Origin: Corallium rubrum
Lineage: Eukaryota > Cnidaria > Anthozoa > Scleralcyonacea > Coralliidae
Assembly: GCA_964035015.1 (NCBI GenBank)
Contig: OZ035997.1
Coordinates: 29,135,567-29,199,566 of the forward strand
DNA length: 64,000 nucleotides
Direction of reading: 5' to 3'
Below are positions 59,284-64,000 of this stretch, piece after piece. Every line of letters starts with the position of its first letter. Position 1 is the first letter of the stretch. Under the pieces are notes generated by a model. That model did no database searches. It worked only from the letters and a program-made list of their open reading frames with translations, and was not told where the DNA came from. Made by a program: the position numbers and the translations under genes.

Positions 59284-59478
59284 ATGCTTTACATAATTAA
59301 CAAAGCTCTAACGAATCTAGCGATTCAACGATGTTTAGTGAAGTTTAAAGAAAAAAATCTAAAGAAAGAACAGCGCGAATGTATAGAAAAAGTCCTGTTT
59401 AATGAGGATGTGCTAGCTGTACTCTCAACAGTTAATTACGGCAAGATTTTCACGCAAGACGTGGCCCCGTCGGCTTAA
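59284..59478 (+). pseudogene. RecQ-like helicase fragment, broken
   Basis: The frame reads LKKEQRECIEKVLFNEDVLA then VLSTVNYGKIF. RecQ-family helicases have this order: a Q motif-like L-K-x-x-Q-R, then I-x-x-x-L-x-x-x-D-V-L-A-V-L-P-T-G-Y-G-K-S (motif I, ATP binding). Here the P-T-G-Y-G-K-S Walker A loop is altered (S-T-V-N-Y-G-K-I) and the frame stops 13 codons later. No later helicase motif is visible. RecQ-like genes are numerous in cnidarians, often as mobile-element cargo. Best read as a dead fragment. Confidence 0.5.
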
Positions 59479-60030
59479 TCGCCCATATTAATGAATTGTC
59501 TGACATTGGCTTGAGCCAAACATCATTTAGAATTTCTTACAATCGCATTTGATTCGAATCAGTGGGATCTACTCAGGGGTACTTCTGCAGCTCCATTGGC
59601 CAATTTAACTATTATTGATATGCGTGCGAATGTCGTCGCTGGATGTTGTGATTATATTATTGATCGTCATAATCGTTACATACACATGTTTTATAACTAC
59701 GAAAATAATGTCTGAGCTTTCTGTAGCCCACTCAAAATAAATTGTTTAATTATTTAAAAGATTTTGCAGTGAACACTATTAACTGTAAACCAGCCAACAT
59801 ATAGCAACAGCAGAATAATATAACGTTAGCAGACGCTGACATAGCAAACATATACCACACAAATTCCTGAATCAAGAATGCACTTTGATACACATACTCA
59901 TTCATAACTGTACTAGTTTAGTTAATTCTAGATACGTGTTTTTTAAACGGAGTAAATATTCGTGTTCGTGTGGTACTAATCTTGACGGAGTGGGCGGTAA
60001 GTCGGGGATTGAACCCATGTTGGCGTTTGG
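59479..60030. other. Non-genic stretch
   Basis: Sequence after the helicase fragment has no open frame longer than 60 codons until the (TA)n palindrome. Confidence 0.4.
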
Positions 60031-60036
60031 GATCAT

Positions 60037-60104
<68 letters not shown>

Positions 60105-60110
60105 ATGATC
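60031..60110. repeat. (TA)n core with palindromic flanks
   Basis: GATCATTACATACATATA at the left and TATATATGTAATGATC at the right are complementary and enclose about 55 bp of TA dinucleotides, so the whole 80 bp is one palindrome. Confidence 0.85.
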
Positions 60111-60236
60111 AACGTAGACCATGTCGGGGATCCGCGGGGTGATGGTGGTTAAAAGGGTACAAGTGCTTAAGATTTTACGTCAAAAACATCATGATTTTCG
60201 TTTGAGTTTGAGACTTTGTCACTTTGAGTACAAAAG

Positions 60237-60419
60237 TTGAGACGTATTCAAGGGAAAGACAAGACAAAGAAACAAGCGAACGAACGAAGGGAACAGCACT
60301 GGGCTAGAGCAATAGTCAGACGGTTTACAAGGAGAACTACAGTGTATATTAAAGCACGGTATATTAAGCGAGTTGAGGAAAACAAAACACAGCGTCTAAA
60401 ATTACATCATAATTTATAG
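60237..60419 (+). CDS. Unrecognised Arg/Lys-rich short ORF
   Basis: 60 codons, strongly basic (QANERREQHWARAIVRRFTR, RYIKRVEENKTQRLKL). The same basic, Gln/Thr-rich style continues in frame for about 100 bp beyond its stop. It could be an eroded DNA-binding N-terminus of a transposon protein. No family recognised; start uncertain. Confidence 0.2.
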   Translation: MRRIQGKDKTKKQANERREQHWARAIVRRFTRRTTVYIKARYIKRVEENKTQRLKLHHNL

Positions 60420-62547
60420 TCGAAGAAACGAAAAGAGCGTCTCGCAATATCAAGGCTAAACACAATGTATATTAAATGCCAGAAAACACAGCAAAAAGTA
60501 TAGCACAAGAGAGAGAAAGACAGCGAAGAGAAAAACTTGAATTCAATAACACATTTGAGAAATGGATAGAGGCCGAAAATTAGGAGAAGGTACAGAGATA
60601 TTTTTTAAAACATTTATTTATTAATAACAAAAGAAAATGTAAGGAATCGTTGTGTAGGAATTGTTGGTTGGCATACATGTACTGTACAATCATGTATTTG
60701 ACATTTTTATACATTCACTGTACTGCACATTAATGTTTTGTATAGTCTTATTTCTAGATGTATGCATTTATTATAAATTCATATGAGTAATGCCTAGCTA
60801 TTCCTCCCTGGAACAATGTCAGGCATTTGCAAACTTGTTATGCCTGGGAGTGGGGCATTTAAAAATGTTTACTGGGGACAGACATTTGTCTGCCCTAGGG
60901 CATTGCAGTTGTGTTGGGCATTTGCCAAAGCTGGAAAAATTCTGGTTTCCATAGTCACATACTTCCTGTGGTATAATAAGGCGATTAAACAGCAAGACAA
61001 ATGGGTTGCCAAAAATATTGTATTTTGTGCAAATATAATTTATACTGGTATGCTACAATGGGAGGGGTGGAACTCCCATATATTGACTATACAGGGATGT
61101 GCCACTGGAAAGTGTATGATATATCATTTTTGCCATTTTTAGTTTGGAACAGGGTACCGGTGTAATAATTATCACACTTTTGATCTGGTGCAAGGTCTGT
61201 TCTTATATGCTGGCAGTTATTTAGGTGAGCACAAGGTACCCTATGTTTTCCTTTCTTTCAGTTTGGAACAGGGTACCATTTTTAGCCATTTTGTGTGAAA
61301 AAGGGTAAAAAAATACAATTCCTGGAGTAAACATGGTTTAAGGGTTCAGTGGTACTGATTTAGCTCAGGTTTTTGAAATTGACAACTTCCAAAAATACAC
61401 TGTTTTAATAGGGGGCGGCTCGAAAAGTAACAATAGGCGCCTGCAGGTGCTCCGTCTAGAGGTTCTATAGGCATAGCTTTTCAAATGAATCAGTATTTGA
61501 AGAGAAATTTTACTGAGGTAAAAGTTGTCTTAATATACGGAAGTTTGTTACCACATTTACCAACACCGTTTCGGGAACGGACATGAGTTTCATCAGTATC
61601 ATTTTAAGTCACGTCTATGGATCGTTTTCACACACGTGATCGGTGGCCCCGTTAGGGTGGTGAAACAATACGAAATATTTGAATAAAAATAGATTTAAAT
61701 TCCTGTAGGATAAGGATTGTGCACCATTAATATGGCCACCATTTCATTGTTTCTGCCAATACGGCCGCCGTGACGTCAGATGAAAACCAAGAATAAATAG
61801 TTTTGTTTCGCCAGTGAGGGGATTTTTATGAGGAAGTTAGTCTTCCTCCTTATCTAGTTAGCTTGACAAAGGCGAGTTTCATCTTTATATTAGTGTACTG
61901 TATGTTGTTTATTGCCGAGTATCGTACTATTATTCTGAGTCCCTTACCTTGTAAGTCTCGGGTGCCTTGATCACAATTAAGTTTTGAAATTTATAAGTGT
62001 CTGAATTTTTACAAAAGTGAAATTCCTTCAGTATATATTTGTGTAGATTATAATGTAAATAAGAATGCAATACAGCACAGTAGTTGCAAACGCTACCGCA
62101 TTTATACGTACTTGGTCAAAGTTTTTTAGTGCATTTTTAATGCGTCTCAAATTTCATCTAGTGTAAAGACGAGCATCAGACGAATTAAAAATCCGTACTT
62201 GTCAACAAGATGTGTTCACGTGTAACAAGCCTGTGAACAAGTTGTAACAATGGTCTTATTTCACCAAGTTGCTATCAGCTTGTTGTTGTCAACCATTAGC
62301 AACTAGCTAAGTTGAAAATCGTTGATCATGCAGACTTACTGGGACAATTTGTACCAAGTTTGAAGTAATGACTAACTGCATGCAATATGAGATATTGAAC
62401 TGCTCCAAACTATCAGTAGCAATACAGTACCTGGCAATAGCTAAGGCAAACAAAATTTGGTAACTTAATTACACAACTCCAGAATGCATGAACGCCAGTT
62501 TAGGTTTGTTAGAACTTGTGCGTTTTTACGCGTGTATAGTGTACTGT
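60420..62547. other. Unassigned stretch with short repeated words
   Basis: The word AGTTTGGAACAGGGTACC occurs at 61141-61158 and 61260-61277. GGGCATTTGCC-like words recur at 60830-60920. A - strand tail-like motif (TGATGAAACTCATGTCCGTT then CCCGAAACGGTG) lies at 61565-61600. These point to decayed elements. No gene supported. Confidence 0.45.
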
Positions 62548-62669
62548 AACCCTTTAACAGGCAATCGTACATTTTGTTCCCACTTATATATTTTACTCTG
62601 GCTAACGCCAGACGATTTTACTTGTCAACTCGGGACCTCTTGCAGAAACTTGCCTGTTATAAAGGGTTA
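62548..62669 (+). mobile_element. Foldback with TAACGCCAGACGATTTTA core, copy 2
   Basis: The ends AACCCTTTAACAGGCAA and TTGCCTGTTATAAAGGGTT pair with a 2-bp gap. The centre has CTCTGGCTAACGCCAGACGA then TTTTACTTGTCAACTCGGG. About 122 bp and complete-looking; the copies at 8594 and 58651 share only the core. Confidence 0.65.
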
Positions 62670-63722
62670 ATACAGAATTCAGCGTTTGGTATTAACCATT
62701 AAATAGACTGTCGCGCTGCAGGGATGCATTACCGTAACGGTTACCCTAAATTTCGACGACGTATATATATATATATCGTATTCTTTCGCAATTGCACCTA
62801 GCAATTCTGAAATTTTAAACACATTAGTTGGTGTTAATAACAAACAAATTAAATGTTTTACGTCCATACTTTGAAATAACCAGCTCCACTTGCATTTCAA
62901 AAGAAGACTTATCTGTATCTTATTCTATTTTACCGATACCTTGCACATACCTTTAATATGCCTTTGGATAATAGTGAATACTTCTATATTTCAGTATATT
63001 TCAACAACCAAAAAATAACACATCGGTAAGCGGTTTACAAGACAGCTGAATAATCCTAAACAAACAAAAAGCAGATCAATAAATAGAAACCTCATGTTTC
63101 CCGCAGAACCCAAAGTAACGGAATTTGAATAAATGTAAGTATTTTCCCAGCAAAGTTGGACAGTCTTATAAAATAAGGATATTATTCTTTAAGCATAGCC
63201 CCTGAAATTCTAAGTAAACTAACAAACAGTAACACAGATCTGTCTTTTTCCAATCCCTTTGAAATATTTTCAAAAGGTTAAGAATGCAATATGCTGGGTC
63301 ATCTGATAATTATTTTAAAGATATAGTCACACACCCGTCTGGAAGCGGTAATCTAGGAGGAAATGAAAACCATACAATACTATATATACGTTACGAGAAG
63401 AAACACAACTGTATAAATAGCATCAAGATTGACCTTACCCAAACCAAAACTTCTTGGGGTTGACAAACGTTATGTATCACATAAGATTGCTATTTGCAAT
63501 CAACTATACACGCAAAGAAATCGTCGTTGCTTGAACATGTTGTTAAAACATGTAACAGCACTGTTATGATGCGTGAACAACATTTTTGAACGAAAAAATA
63601 ATAATGTTCAACAAGATTGTTCGTGGTTGTTGGAACTGCAAAACATTGTATTGAGAAACGGAGGGATATCGGTGTTGGCGCATATATAACTCTGGACCCA
63701 CTTTCTTAGACTTTTTAGCATC
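62670..63722. other. Non-genic stretch
   Basis: No supported feature apart from a short (TA) run at 62762-62775. Confidence 0.4.
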
Positions 63723-63941
63723 TCACTCGATGTGACCAATAAAATATTTTCGTCGAAGTATGATATGGTCATTAATTTTTATGACTTGGGACTTGGCTGT
63801 CTGACCGTTTGTATTCAAGTTTCTAGGGTTAATCGGATCAATAGTTATCCATGCACCACGAGGTGGTTCCTTCTCTGATGTGTATAACTGACGCACGCCA
63901 TGCAATTTCGCATTTACGCCCCTAAACATAACCCGATCCAT
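63723..63941 (-). CDS. Unrecognised ORF with protein-like composition
   Basis: 72 codons reading MDRVMFRGVNAKLHGVRQLY, EPPRGAWITIDPINPRNLN and VIKINDHIILRRKYFIGHIE. Balanced residue use and a basic pattern make it look more like real coding than most ORFs here. No domain recognised. It could be a small exon, a transposon remnant or chance. It is close to the window's end, so its context is cut off. Confidence 0.3.
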   Translation of the reverse strand: MDRVMFRGVNAKLHGVRQLYTSEKEPPRGAWITIDPINPRNLNTNGQTAKSQVIKINDHIILRRKYFIGHIE

Positions 63942-64000
63942 TTAATTATGACTATGTGCACACAGTAACGTTTCCGAGCTTTTCGTATTGTTTATACTGT

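Overview
The window is nuclear DNA from an animal, most likely a cnidarian and probably an anthozoan. It is AT-rich, has spliced exons with GT/AG borders, and carries long (TA)n and other microsatellites. It is crowded with small hairpin elements, tRNA- and 5S-derived SINE pieces, Penelope-like and LINE remnants, and a Ty3/gypsy element. A repeat core recalled from coral genomes (TAACGCCAGACGATTTTA) occurs three times. The anthozoan placement is inference from repeat style, not from a marker gene.

Gene content is very low. The one host gene I can build with confidence lies on the + strand between about 21.65 and 26.13 kb. Five exons join in phase 1 at every junction and encode a predicted 485-residue protein: a short basic and hydrophobic N-terminus, a coiled coil containing three 49-residue repeats, a run of about 73 mostly aspartate residues encoded by a GAY microsatellite, and an acidic C-terminus. 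I do not recognise its family. A few weaker candidates are listed with low confidence: a RecQ-like helicase fragment at 59.3 kb, and short ORFs at 58.3-58.6 and 63.7-63.9 kb.

Layout: 0-21 kb is non-genic, with foldback elements, a Penelope-like remnant with a GIY-YIG domain (7.2-8.0 kb), a second fragment of it (11.4-11.8 kb), a 5S-like SINE (8.9-9.0 kb), a DNA transposon with long terminal inverted repeats (17.5-18.3 kb) and a 200-bp AAAC array. The host gene fills 21.6-26.1 kb, with a transposon copy in its first intron and a hairpin element 31 bp after its stop. From 29 to 37 kb there is a mosaic of DNA transposons (a pogo/mariner-like element, two unclassified elements, a mariner-like MITE) and a LINE ORF2 fragment. 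From 39 to 47 kb there are SINEs, foldbacks, pentanucleotide arrays and a 650-bp tandem duplication.

The most structured region is 48.86-57.93 kb: a broken Ty3/gypsy retrotransposon on the - strand with identical 104-bp LTRs. It is split between its RNase H and integrase parts by a 4.5-kb CACTA-like DNA transposon (50562-55092) whose ends are packed with copies of an ACACACC motif in both orientations. That transposon in turn holds a 256-bp foldback, a second hairpin and several (TA)n tracts. The remaining 6 kb is mostly unrecognised sequence.
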